DNA from: Deltaproteobacteria bacterium
Lineage (GTDB): Bacteria > Myxococcota_A > UBA9160 > SZUA-336
DNA length: 52,597 bases
Direction: 5' to 3'
Assembly (NCBI GenBank): GCA_029261895.1
Contig: JAJDAK010000092.1
Span: forward strand, 1 to 52,597
Position 1 is the first letter of the stretch. Each line of letters starts with the position of its first letter. The position numbers and the translations under genes are program-made. Shown piece by piece: positions 24,753-33,496 of the stretch. Below the pieces are notes generated by a model. That model made no database searches. It saw only the letters and a program-made list of their open reading frames with translations, and had not been told where the DNA came from.

Positions 24753-25979
24753 ATGGCGCATTTTGAATACAAGGCCCAAAACAAGAAGGGTAAGGCCGTA
24801 GAGGGCATCATCGAGGCCGCCGATATGAAGGCGGCACAGGCCGCATTGCGCACTCAGGGCTTGAACCCTCGAACCCTCGTGCCCACGCGCGCCAAAGACG
24901 ATGTGATGACCTACCTCGGTCCACTGCTTGGCTTGGAGTCGGTGGGTGTTGAGGAATTGGTGATGTTCTGCCGTCAGATGTACACGCTGACAAAAGCCGG
25001 CGTCCCCATCATTAAGACCATCAACGGCCTGGCGGAGAACACCCGAAACCCAACCCTTGCGCGCGCGTTGATCGAAGTCGCGCAGGACCTCGAGGGCGGG
25101 CGCGACCTCAGCCAAGCATTCGCCAAACATAACCGAGTATTTTCAAACCTATTCATATCGGTTGTGCAGGTGGGTGAGAGCACGGGTAACCTCGAAGAGG
25201 CGTTCGTACAGCTCGGCGGCTACCTGGAGCTTGAACGTGAAACCAAGAAACGCATCAAATCCGCGATGCGCTATCCAACCATGGTTCTGGGTGCCATTGG
25301 TGCTGCCATGGTGATCATCAATATCTTCGTAATCCCCGCATTCGCCCAAGTTTTCTCTAGCTTCGGCGCCGAACTGCCGCTATTCACGCGAATTCTGCTC
25401 GGAGTTTCCGAGTTCTCGGTCCAGTATTGGCCGCATCTCCTTGCCGGTATGGCGGCGATGTATTTCGGTTTTGAGTACTGGAAGAAAACAGATGCCGGTG
25501 CCTTGAAGTGGGATTATCTGAAGCTGCGTATGCCCATTGTTGGCAGCATTACCGAACGCGCCACGCTTTCGCGGTTCTCACGCTCGTTCGCCATGTGCCT
25601 CACTGCGGGCGTCCCGATGCTCTCTTCCCTATCTGTCGTATCCCGCGCGGTCGCAAATCGCTTCATGGAGCAACAGATCGGATTGATGCGTTCGAGCATC
25701 GAGCGTGGCGAGAGTCTCACCAGCAGCGCCGTCGCATCAAAGATGTTTACACCCCTGGTTTTGCAAATGATTTCCGTCGGCGAAACCACCGGCGCCATCG
25801 ATGACCTCCTCTGTGAAGTCGCCGAATACTACGAGCGTGAGGTCGACTACGATCTGAAGCAACTCACCGACGCCATCGAACCGATTTTGATCGTCATCAT
25901 CGGGGGGATGGTTCTGGTACTTGCACTCGGCGTATACCTACCGATGTGGGATCTCAGCAAAGCTGCCAAGGGCGGTTAG
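24753..25979 (+). CDS. mshG: MshG inner-membrane platform protein (GspF/PilC-like)
   Basis: A 408-residue polytopic platform protein. Two GspF domains (about 65-190 and 268-390) each have the cytoplasmic helical bundle followed by membrane helices. KAGVPIIKTINGLAENT and TAGVPMLSSLSVVSRAV are the paired family motifs. The C-terminus has the third helix, VIIGGMVLVLALGVYLPMWDL. It begins 9 bases after mshE. A 162-base gap follows before the pilin gene; mshF, found at this position in Vibrio, is absent. Confidence 0.93.
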   Translation: MAHFEYKAQNKKGKAVEGIIEAADMKAAQAALRTQGLNPRTLVPTRAKDDVMTYLGPLLGLESVGVEELVMFCRQMYTLTKAGVPIIKTINGLAENTRNPTLARALIEVAQDLEGGRDLSQAFAKHNRVFSNLFISVVQVGESTGNLEEAFVQLGGYLELERETKKRIKSAMRYPTMVLGAIGAAMVIINIFVIPAFAQVFSSFGAELPLFTRILLGVSEFSVQYWPHLLAGMAAMYFGFEYWKKTDAGALKWDYLKLRMPIVGSITERATLSRFSRSFAMCLTAGVPMLSSLSVVSRAVANRFMEQQIGLMRSSIERGESLTSSAVASKMFTPLVLQMISVGETTGAIDDLLCEVAEYYEREVDYDLKQLTDAIEPILIVIIGGMVLVLALGVYLPMWDLSKAAKGG

Positions 25980-26082
25980 TACAGCTGTCCACAAGATTCC
26001 GGTAAAGATCTGAATTCACCTACCCGATGTTCAGTATGCAGGACGCGGTTCTGTTGAATCGCAAGACCCCAGTGCAAACGCA

Positions 26083-26104
26083 GAGGGGGGATTGCTCACC
26101 CCTC
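26083..26104 (+). terminator. Hairpin between mshG and the pilin gene
   Basis: GAGGGG (26083-26088), a 10-base loop, CCCCTC (26099-26104), followed by four T at 26110-26113. The U-tract is too short and too far away for a strong intrinsic terminator, so attenuation or an mRNA-end stabiliser that sets pilin level apart from the upstream genes is equally possible. The remaining gap (25980-26141) shows no ORF, and AAGGAG lies before ATG 26142. Confidence 0.35.
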
Positions 26105-26141
26105 GTGCATTTTCGGAATCAGGAGCAAGGAGTACGTCCCA

Positions 26142-26621
26142 ATGAAGACCCGAGAACACGGTTTTACAATCATCGAGCTCGTCGTGGTAATTGCCATCCT
26201 TGGCATCCTCGCTGCGGTTGCTCTTCCCAAATTTGCTGACTTGACCACCGAGGCACGAACAGCGTCGCTGGCTGGAACTCGCGGTGCGTTCGCTGCCGCG
26301 GTTACGCTTGTTCATTCGAAATGGCTGGCATCTGGCCAAACGTCCCCGGTTACGATGGAAGGTTCTACTCTGGTTCAAGTGAACGCCAATGGTTGGCCCG
26401 CGGTTGTCACAGGCGCTGGCGGACTACATACGACTCCGACAGCACTTTGGGATATTATGATGAGTACTCCGTACGCATCGACCGGTTTGACGGCTGGTCC
26501 TACATGTGCCGGTTGCCAGGCCCTTCCAGCTGATCCCCCCGCCGGCATATCTACGTTCATTATGTCCGGAACTGGTGGCGGTAACATCGTGTATAACCAG
26601 GCAACCGGAGTGGTTCAATAA
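26142..26621 (+). CDS. mshA: MshA-type major pilin candidate
   Basis: A 159-residue type IV prepilin. A 7-residue leader ends in G, followed by FTIIELVVVIAILG with Glu at mature position 5, so the prepilin peptidase cleaves between G7 and F8. The hydrophobic stalk runs to about residue 29. The globular part has C-x2-C (CAGCQ) near residues 125-129. A strong AAGGAG site and the separate leader hairpin fit a highly expressed major pilin. Only one such pilin is present, so it covers the MshA/MshB roles. No prepilin peptidase gene is in the window. Confidence 0.88.
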   Translation: MKTREHGFTIIELVVVIAILGILAAVALPKFADLTTEARTASLAGTRGAFAAAVTLVHSKWLASGQTSPVTMEGSTLVQVNANGWPAVVTGAGGLHTTPTALWDIMMSTPYASTGLTAGPTCAGCQALPADPPAGISTFIMSGTGGGNIVYNQATGVVQ

Positions 26622-26667
26622 GGGGTCAGCCGTAGTCCGCACTACGGGCCCTATCGCGAGCCCTTGC

Positions 26668-27207
26668 GTGAAAACGTATTTGAAAAAGACCAGCGCCGGC
26701 TTCACTGTGGTGGAGCTAGCGCTGGTGATCGCGATACTCGCCATCCTGGGTGCGATCGCCGTACCGAAAATGTTCGAAGTTCGCGAATACCAGGACGACT
26801 TCTACCTTCAGGATGCAGTGAGCGCAATTCGCTATGCGCAAAAGCTCGCGGTATCAAGTCGTTGCCCAACGGTCGTCAGCATCAACGCACAGACTCTACT
26901 TGTTCAACAAACAGCGCTGTTGCCGGACGACGCGAACTGCGATATCGCGGGCAACCTCACCCCGATCCCTCACCCTTTGCCCGGCGGCGATGCCGGCTAC
27001 GTACCGGCACTCACAAGCCCCGACCTAAGCGTTACATCCATTCGTTCTCTTGGTGTGAACTCGGGAACGCTGGTCTTCGATCGCCTCGGTCGAGCCAGAC
27101 CGAATATCGCGTACGACCCGAACGACATGACGGTGACGATCAACACTTCAACGGCACCTCGAACGATCACGGTTACAGGAGAAGGTGGACTGATCCAGCT
27201 GAACTAA
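26668..27207 (+). CDS. mshC: MshC-like minor prepilin
   Basis: A 179-residue prepilin. The leader MKTYLKKTSAG is followed by FTVVELALVIAILAILG, with Glu at mature position 5. The body has a Cys pair (SSRCP ... DANCD) as in MshC. GTG 26668 gives the correct leader length; upstream extension of the frame only reads the end of mshA out of frame. There is no strong ribosome site, which suits a low-level minor pilin translated after mshA. It is followed two bases later by the next prepilin. Confidence 0.82.
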   Translation: MKTYLKKTSAGFTVVELALVIAILAILGAIAVPKMFEVREYQDDFYLQDAVSAIRYAQKLAVSSRCPTVVSINAQTLLVQQTALLPDDANCDIAGNLTPIPHPLPGGDAGYVPALTSPDLSVTSIRSLGVNSGTLVFDRLGRARPNIAYDPNDMTVTINTSTAPRTITVTGEGGLIQLN

Positions 27208-27209
27208 AT

Positions 27210-27716
27210 ATGCAACGCCTGATTCAAGAAGAGAGCGGCCTCACTCTGGTGGAGCTAGTTGTGTCGATGGTCATCATTTCGATCGCCATCTCGGGCACCA
27301 TGCTTACGGCCATACAGGTGAGTCGCGGAAGCGCAGACCCGCAGACCCAACATCAGGCTGCACTGATCGCGGAGGCCTATCTTGAAGAGATCATGCTGAA
27401 AGCGGTCGACGATCCCGACGCAAATGATACCGAAGGCACGAATCGCGCTCTCTTCGATGACGTCGACGACTACGACGGCCTGAATGAAGCCCCCACACTC
27501 CAAACTGGCGGACTGACGGAATCACTACTGGCGGGATTTCAAGTTCAGGTTGCGGTCGATACAGGGGCAACCGCGGTACTTGGAAATGCAGGGCCCGGCC
27601 AGGTCCCCGGTGCTCCATCAGGCGGGGCCACTCGTATCGACATCACCGTGACTCATCCAGCCTTCAACCTAGCCTACGTGCTCAGCGGCTATCGACTGGA
27701 CTACGAGGGCCCATGA
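27210..27716 (+). CDS. mshD: MshD-like minor prepilin
   Basis: A 168-residue prepilin. The leader MQRLIQEESG is followed by LTLVELVVSMVIISIAISG. The first mature residue is Leu in place of the usual Phe, and Glu at position 5 is kept. The body is typical of MshD/GspI, with an early QAALIAEAYLEEIM helix. ATG 27210 is chosen because the frame upstream (open from a TTG at 26664) has no pilin similarity. It overlaps mshO by 4 bases. Confidence 0.82.
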   Translation: MQRLIQEESGLTLVELVVSMVIISIAISGTMLTAIQVSRGSADPQTQHQAALIAEAYLEEIMLKAVDDPDANDTEGTNRALFDDVDDYDGLNEAPTLQTGGLTESLLAGFQVQVAVDTGATAVLGNAGPGQVPGAPSGGATRIDITVTHPAFNLAYVLSGYRLDYEGP

Positions 27717-28660
27717 CAAATCAATACGGATATACTCTGATCGAAATGGTGATCGTGATTGCGATCATTGGCATCATTTCGGGCATTGCGCTTGATTTCG
27801 TCACGGCACCCTTGCTCGTCTACGACCAGGTGCGGACCCGGACCGAGTTGCTCGATCAGGGCGACTCGGCGATCCGCCGCATGGTCCGCGACGTTCGCCG
27901 GGCGCTGCCAAATTCGATTCGCGTGGGTACACCAGCTCTGAATCAACGGCGTATCGATTTCTTTCATGTGTTGGAAGCGGCGCCTTACCGTCGGTCGTCG
28001 CCTGCTCCTTTCAACGACCCCAACAATCGCCTCGACATCAGTGTCGGAGATCGGCAGTTCAACATACTTGGAGCCTTTGATGCCGGATCGCCGTTGGACC
28101 CGCCAGTAGCCCCGGCAACGACTCGAGTACGAAACATGCGCATCGCGATCAACACCACGAATACGGATACAGTTTGGCAAGATGCGGCTGCGGCTGATAC
28201 CGCTTCCGGGCTCGGGAATCCGACGAACGGGGTGATTACGGGTGTCAATTCGGACTTTTTTGTGTTTCGCTTCGACCCGGGGGGAGGCTTGGATCCAGAA
28301 GATCGCATTCGTATGAATATTGCCCATTCGTTCGACAATCACTCTCCAACCGGACGAGTGTTCTTCGTGGACGACGTCGTGAGTTACACCTGCGACACTG
28401 CAACGCGACAACTGGACCGACGCGCGGGATACTCTCCCAAGGACACCTTCGCTAACACCACAACCGAATTAGCCACGGCCATACCATCAATCGTACCTTC
28501 GATCATGATGGACCAGGTTGCGGGTTGCCGTTTCAGCTTCGACCCCGGGACGGAAGAACGAGCTGCCATTGTTTCGGTCGAAATCCGCCTCGTGAGCGTG
28601 AGATACCCCAACGAACCCATCTCCTTGATGCGACAGGCACAGATCGGAAACTCACCGTGA
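27713..28660 (+). CDS. mshO: MshO-like minor prepilin
   Basis: A 315-residue large minor prepilin of the MshO/GspJ type. The short leader MTNQYG is followed by YTLIEMVIVIAIIGIISG (Tyr at +1, Glu at +5). A helix RRMVRDVRRALPNSIRV follows; these arginine-rich residues after the stalk are typical of MshO/GspJ. The body has YTCDTATRQLDRRAGY. It overlaps mshD and mshP by 4 bases each (ATGA and GTGA). Confidence 0.85.
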   Translation: MTNQYGYTLIEMVIVIAIIGIISGIALDFVTAPLLVYDQVRTRTELLDQGDSAIRRMVRDVRRALPNSIRVGTPALNQRRIDFFHVLEAAPYRRSSPAPFNDPNNRLDISVGDRQFNILGAFDAGSPLDPPVAPATTRVRNMRIAINTTNTDTVWQDAAAADTASGLGNPTNGVITGVNSDFFVFRFDPGGGLDPEDRIRMNIAHSFDNHSPTGRVFFVDDVVSYTCDTATRQLDRRAGYSPKDTFANTTTELATAIPSIVPSIMMDQVAGCRFSFDPGTEERAAIVSVEIRLVSVRYPNEPISLMRQAQIGNSP

Positions 28661-29112
28661 CGGTCCACAAAAACGAAGATGGTTTCACGCTCGTTATGGC
28701 GATATTCATGCTCGTCGTCTTTGCATTGGTGAGCGCTGTTCTGATCAATATGAGCGGTGTCGCAAGTCAAACTTCGACGATGAGCATGCGCTCGGTTCGC
28801 GCCTATTCGGCAGCTCGATCCGGAATCGAGTGGGGAATTTTTCGCGTTATCACCGATAGCGATTGTACCAACATTGCGACACCTCCCGGAGTAGACATTG
28901 TACTTCCCGCCAGCGCAAATGGAATTCAGGGATTAGCGGTCAACATCGGATGTACTCAAATCGCCATGGCAAATCCTGAACTGCCAAGCCCCGGGTATGA
29001 CCCGGGACTCGCGACCTTTCGCATCACCGCCAACGCCCAAGCCGTAGCCACTAGCCCAGGAAGCCCCGACTTTGCAGAACGACGGATCGAAGCCGTCATT
29101 CGAACAAGGTAG
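28657..29112 (+). CDS. mshP: MshP-like minor pilin-type protein
   Basis: A 151-residue protein. The leader MTVHKNEDG is followed by FTLVMAIFMLVVFALVSAVL. It lacks Glu at mature position 5 (Met instead), as is usual for MshP/PilX/GspK-like tip subunits, which enter the pilus first. The conserved SVRAYSAARSGIEWGIFRV follows the stalk. GTG 28657 gives a 4-base overlap with mshO. A C-x-C arrangement (DSDCTN ... NIGCTQ) could form a disulphide. Confidence 0.82.
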   Translation: MTVHKNEDGFTLVMAIFMLVVFALVSAVLINMSGVASQTSTMSMRSVRAYSAARSGIEWGIFRVITDSDCTNIATPPGVDIVLPASANGIQGLAVNIGCTQIAMANPELPSPGYDPGLATFRITANAQAVATSPGSPDFAERRIEAVIRTR

Positions 29113-29128
29113 TGGCCAGGAGTTAGCC

Positions 29129-32100
29129 ATGTTCATACGCCCAACATCGAACCTGACCCGTGTATTCGGATTGATTGCATTGACGCTCGCGTTCAGCGCG
29201 AATGCCTATGCCGCGGACTATGTAACCGCGATCAAAAACCATCCCGATCTCGTGGGTTATTGGCGTTTTGAGGACACGACCCCCGGAGCGCCGATTCTTT
29301 CGGAGCCGAACCTTCCCGCGACCTCAAATGGCTTCTGGGGTGCGACGGGGGATCCCACGTGGATTGGGGGGGGGATTGGTTCCAGCTCGTTCGGCGCATC
29401 CTCAATCGGCAACACGGCCTTTGCCACCATATACCACGACCCCTCGCTTGAGCTTGCCAAGGGCACGATCATGTTCTGGTTCCAAGCGCCGCCCACACCG
29501 ACGCCACCCACAACATTGGCTGACCTCGGCAAGACGACGATGTTGTTTCAAAAAGGCCAGGTCCTAGGCGGCTGCACATGGACCTTTACCTGTCCAAGAG
29601 TCGAAGTCTTCTGGACCTATACCGACGGCACTTACGCTGAAGATACGATTCGCGTTCACTGGAACGACGGGGTCACGGAAGTGACCTTCGACCTGTTAGA
29701 CGTGGGCATACGCGAACAGGCTGCGCCACACTCTGTCTGGCATCATCTTGCTCTGACGTTCGATTCCACACATGCCGACGGTGATATCAAAATCTACCTG
29801 AACGGCTTTTTACGCGGAACATACCGTGCTGTGATCTCATCTCAGACCGGCACAACCGATGCGACACAAAACATCCCCATAAGCTTGGTGCACCCAAGCG
29901 ATCCGAGCAAGAACAATATGGCGACGATGAGGCTCGGCGCTCACAAGGTCCTCGGCGGCGGCGGTTTTACGTCGGACGATGTTGCCTATGATGAACTCGC
30001 GATCTTCGGCGAGCCTTTACCACAAAATCAAATTCAAGCGTTGCTCGAAGCCGAATGGGGTACGGGTTCCTTCAATTCGCTTTACTTGTCGAATAATCAG
30101 GCCGAGAGAATCGACGGTCAGAGGTTCGCTTCTGCGGATGTTCACATTTGGAGTCGCAACCTTTCGAAAAAATTCGGTGGCGGGGCCGGCGGTACTGGAA
30201 ACGGAAGATACACCGGCTATGGGTTCATTGGAGAACTCCAACACAATACAGCCGTTGAAAAAAGCGTCGACGCATTGCACATCGATTTCTCAGACCCTGA
30301 CGCGCCGATCTACTACATGTCGACGAAAGCCGGCGCAAATTGGCTGCGCTACGACGGTTCAAACAACCCTTCATCGTGGTCAGCTGAGGACGGGGATATC
30401 GTTCGCTTCGATCCAATGACGGCCGAAGCGTTTGTCATTTTCTGTGAAAAAGCAGCGAGGGGCGGTACTACCGGCCCGGGAAGCGATGTTCACGCATTTT
30501 CAATCAAACCCAACGGGAATTGGCTTCTCACCTACCCAGGCCCCGAGACCTTTTACTCCGATAATGGCACGCAATCACGCCTCCTTGAGCGCGGACACCT
30601 GATCGAAATCATTCCCGACCCCGCCGCGCTGACATCGACGAACACCTACTGCGGCATCGGCACGCTCGGTAACTATCTGTGGAACGGCCTCCTGATGGAC
30701 GTAAAAGACATGTTCGGAGGTACGCCAAACCTCAGCGCGGTTCACGCCCTCACCGATGACGTATTCCTATTTTCAATGGCCGCCGGCTCGGTTCAATACC
30801 AACCACCACTCGGTAGTAGCGAAAAAGTTCGCGACGGTGATATCGTGATTTATCAAATGACGACCAAGGGAGACATCGCGACCATCGCAGCCGGTGGCGC
30901 CGTTACCCCCCCGGTGGGTCAGTTGATTGGGCATGACGAGGATCCAAACCTTCCATTTCCCTACTACTTCTCTGAAGACTTCTATGAGACCGGAGAGGAC
31001 GTTAACGCGATTGCGATGAACTACGGGCCGCGTATTTTTGGTGGATTCGACATCACTCCGATAGGAACACCCGATGGGGTTCCCTCACATACCGACTCCG
31101 CACTCTATTGCGAACCCAAGCAGTTTCGAGTTCGCGCCTATGAAATCGATGGCACGACCCTCTGGACCGGCGCCCTGCCGGCACAGATGAACGCCATACT
31201 CTTTGCCGCCGAGTCAGGGTCGGGGCTTGGGGACTGGGATGTCATCTCCGGCGGCTCAGGGTCGCTCGTAAAACTTGGCTTTGGCAACACTCTCGGTGAC
31301 GGCCTCGACTACTTCGTACGCGGTGACATCACAGAGCCGTTCGATTACATGATCGAACTCCGATACCTTGGTAATGACACATCGACCACAGGTCCAGCCA
31401 CTACTGACTTTCGAACCGCCAGTGTATCTCCCATCGACGCGAGCGATCCATCGATCCGTTTGACCGCCTACCAAGCTACCGCGCCCATCGGCTGGTCACC
31501 GGCGACATTCGTATTCAGCCAGGACTACGCCTACGACGGTACCAATATTGCCAACCACGAACCCATGAAGGCCGGAAACGATCCCAACGGTGGCGCTGAT
31601 ATCTACCTGACCGCATGGGGCTCACCGGCGGGTAATCCTGCCGGGTCGTGCGAAGTCATCGAGGCATTCGAGGGAGATGCCCTTTTCTTCGCCTCTACCG
31701 AACCGATGGACCCGAACCCGGCACAGGGCCAAGGCGTGTCTCTAGCATCATCGAGTGGTGGGGTCATCGGCACCGTCGGCGCGGCTCTTACCCCCATTCC
31801 TGGAGCCATGTTCATCCAATTCACCGATGGCATCAGCGAACCCGTCTCTTTCAAGTATGCGGACGTGGGGCAGTTCAAGCTCAATTTGGCCGAGGCTCAG
31901 GGCAGCGTAACGCCACTGAACGGACTTGACTGGGACATGACCGCAGCCACCTACAACCCGCGCTTCTACCCGCCGAAGGTTCGGATTACACGGGTCGAAA
32001 GTATGACGGGTGTGCCCGCCCCGCTGAGTGCAAGTTGCTCGACAGGTTCGAAATTCATCAAGGCAGGCGAAACGTTCCGAGCGTATGTATCCCTTTCCGA

Positions 32101-33481
32101 TGATGCCAATAGCCCGCTTCCTGGATTCGGCAGCGAAAGCATACCTCAAACAATCACCATGGTAAGCGCCGGGATCGCTTCGCCCAGCTTGGGCAACGAT
32201 CCCAATCTGGGTGTCGGCGCAACATCGTATGTTGGGCCCGGAACAGACTTTAGAGTCGACAACATGCAATGGGCAGAAGCCGGTTCCTTCTACCTACGTG
32301 CAGAGATTCAGGACTATATGGGTTGGGGCGTGAGTGACAGTCTTACAGACACGCTAAGCAGTACGGTCGAAGTCGGACGTTTCTACCCAGATCAATTTCA
32401 GTATTCGACTGATATCAACCCGCTGATCGAAGCTCAATGCTTGGAAGACACCAATACCGCAGCCATTATCATGGGGGTTCCGCTGAGTACTGTCTCAAAT
32501 GGCGGTGGACTCGAAGCCATTGCGTTGTCCGTCGGTCTACCGGCTATGCCACAAGCAGTACCACTACTTAACTATTCATACGCCGAATGCAATAAGATGA
32601 CCGAGAGTTCATTGAATCTAAGCTGGAGTGACCCGGTTAACGCGAATTTTACTGACCCAAATGGATTATTGAGTCTGACTCCGACCGTATCGCTTCTCGA
32701 CGCCAATACGGGTGTCTTTGAGGTTCGTGTAGCCATAACCGGTACAAACGATCTTAGATACACGCGACCACTGCCACCTAGCGCTCTGCCAATGGCCGCA
32801 AGCGCTATGCAGATGCACATGACTCTGCGGGATACCGACGGCGTAATGGAAACTGTACTTGGCCTCCCTGTTCCGGTTCCACGTTCAATCCCAGCCCAGT
32901 TTGATGTGCCCGGTCAACCACCCGTAGCGAATGCAAATGTTCACTACGCTAGGATTCGAATGGGCACGGGCCATGGAGATGAGAGGTTGCCAATAGACGT
33001 GCCTATCTACTTGGAATCATGGCGCGGCGCCAACAGTGGATGGCAGAATATTCAAAGCAGCAACACCGGCACCTGCTCCACTGCGGTCATATCCCGTGCT
33101 CTAGATCCTCCTCTTCCTGCTTCTCCTCCATCTAACGGTGTGATCGATGCGCCGCTCGCCGAAGACACTCATTTCTACCTAATAGAGCGTGATCCCGCAG
33201 ACCCGAACGCAATAAAGGCAGCGTTCCGGACAGGGAACCAGCTTCTTCCATCTGCGGATACGACGCATATGTGGATTAGGTTTCCATCACCGGGTGTGGG
33301 GAAGAGTGGAACGTTGGAATTCGTAATGGACGCCGGGAATGGATCTTTTACGGGCATTTACGACTGGGACTGGCCAGATCCGGACAATCCTGGTGTACCG
33401 ACTCTTAATCCCCGTGGTTCCGCCCGCTTCGGTGTCTACAAACGCGAAGACGAAGTCATTTTCATACGTGAGATGTATTAG
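29129..33481 (+). CDS. mshQ: MshQ-like giant surface protein 1 (LamG + repeat module + DUF6701)
   Basis: A 1450-residue exported protein, first of three tandem paralogues. The signal peptide ends at ANAYA (residue 28), and mature DYVTAI is shared with the others. A LamG/concanavalin-like domain (about 40-330) has GTIMFWF, a C-x5-C pair and WHHLALTFD. A central module (about 335-640) repeats units containing VxAhHh ... hhhS ... DGDIV. From about 650 onward lie Ig-like beta domains and a C-terminus RFGVYKREDEVIFIREMY, the MshQ/DUF6701 ending. MshQ is thought to sit at or near the pilus tip. ATG 29129 follows AGGAG (29118-29122). Confidence 0.87.
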   Translation: MFIRPTSNLTRVFGLIALTLAFSANAYAADYVTAIKNHPDLVGYWRFEDTTPGAPILSEPNLPATSNGFWGATGDPTWIGGGIGSSSFGASSIGNTAFATIYHDPSLELAKGTIMFWFQAPPTPTPPTTLADLGKTTMLFQKGQVLGGCTWTFTCPRVEVFWTYTDGTYAEDTIRVHWNDGVTEVTFDLLDVGIREQAAPHSVWHHLALTFDSTHADGDIKIYLNGFLRGTYRAVISSQTGTTDATQNIPISLVHPSDPSKNNMATMRLGAHKVLGGGGFTSDDVAYDELAIFGEPLPQNQIQALLEAEWGTGSFNSLYLSNNQAERIDGQRFASADVHIWSRNLSKKFGGGAGGTGNGRYTGYGFIGELQHNTAVEKSVDALHIDFSDPDAPIYYMSTKAGANWLRYDGSNNPSSWSAEDGDIVRFDPMTAEAFVIFCEKAARGGTTGPGSDVHAFSIKPNGNWLLTYPGPETFYSDNGTQSRLLERGHLIEIIPDPAALTSTNTYCGIGTLGNYLWNGLLMDVKDMFGGTPNLSAVHALTDDVFLFSMAAGSVQYQPPLGSSEKVRDGDIVIYQMTTKGDIATIAAGGAVTPPVGQLIGHDEDPNLPFPYYFSEDFYETGEDVNAIAMNYGPRIFGGFDITPIGTPDGVPSHTDSALYCEPKQFRVRAYEIDGTTLWTGALPAQMNAILFAAESGSGLGDWDVISGGSGSLVKLGFGNTLGDGLDYFVRGDITEPFDYMIELRYLGNDTSTTGPATTDFRTASVSPIDASDPSIRLTAYQATAPIGWSPATFVFSQDYAYDGTNIANHEPMKAGNDPNGGADIYLTAWGSPAGNPAGSCEVIEAFEGDALFFASTEPMDPNPAQGQGVSLASSSGGVIGTVGAALTPIPGAMFIQFTDGISEPVSFKYADVGQFKLNLAEAQGSVTPLNGLDWDMTAATYNPRFYPPKVRITRVESMTGVPAPLSASCSTGSKFIKAGETFRAYVSLSDDANSPLPGFGSESIPQTITMVSAGIASPSLGNDPNLGVGATSYVGPGTDFRVDNMQWAEAGSFYLRAEIQDYMGWGVSDSLTDTLSSTVEVGRFYPDQFQYSTDINPLIEAQCLEDTNTAAIIMGVPLSTVSNGGGLEAIALSVGLPAMPQAVPLLNYSYAECNKMTESSLNLSWSDPVNANFTDPNGLLSLTPTVSLLDANTGVFEVRVAITGTNDLRYTRPLPPSALPMAASAMQMHMTLRDTDGVMETVLGLPVPVPRSIPAQFDVPGQPPVANANVHYARIRMGTGHGDERLPIDVPIYLESWRGANSGWQNIQSSNTGTCSTAVISRALDPPLPASPPSNGVIDAPLAEDTHFYLIERDPADPNAIKAAFRTGNQLLPSADTTHMWIRFPSPGVGKSGTLEFVMDAGNGSFTGIYDWDWPDPDNPGVPTLNPRGSARFGVYKREDEVIFIREMY

Positions 33482-33496
33482 GGAACGTTCGTCCAG

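Noticed and set aside
26506..26667. Upstream extension of the mshC frame
   Set aside because: It overlaps the end of mshA out of frame; the GTG at 26668 gives a proper prepilin leader.
26664..27209. Long upstream extension of the mshD frame
   Set aside because: It reads mshC in another frame; the prepilin leader of mshD starts at ATG 27210.
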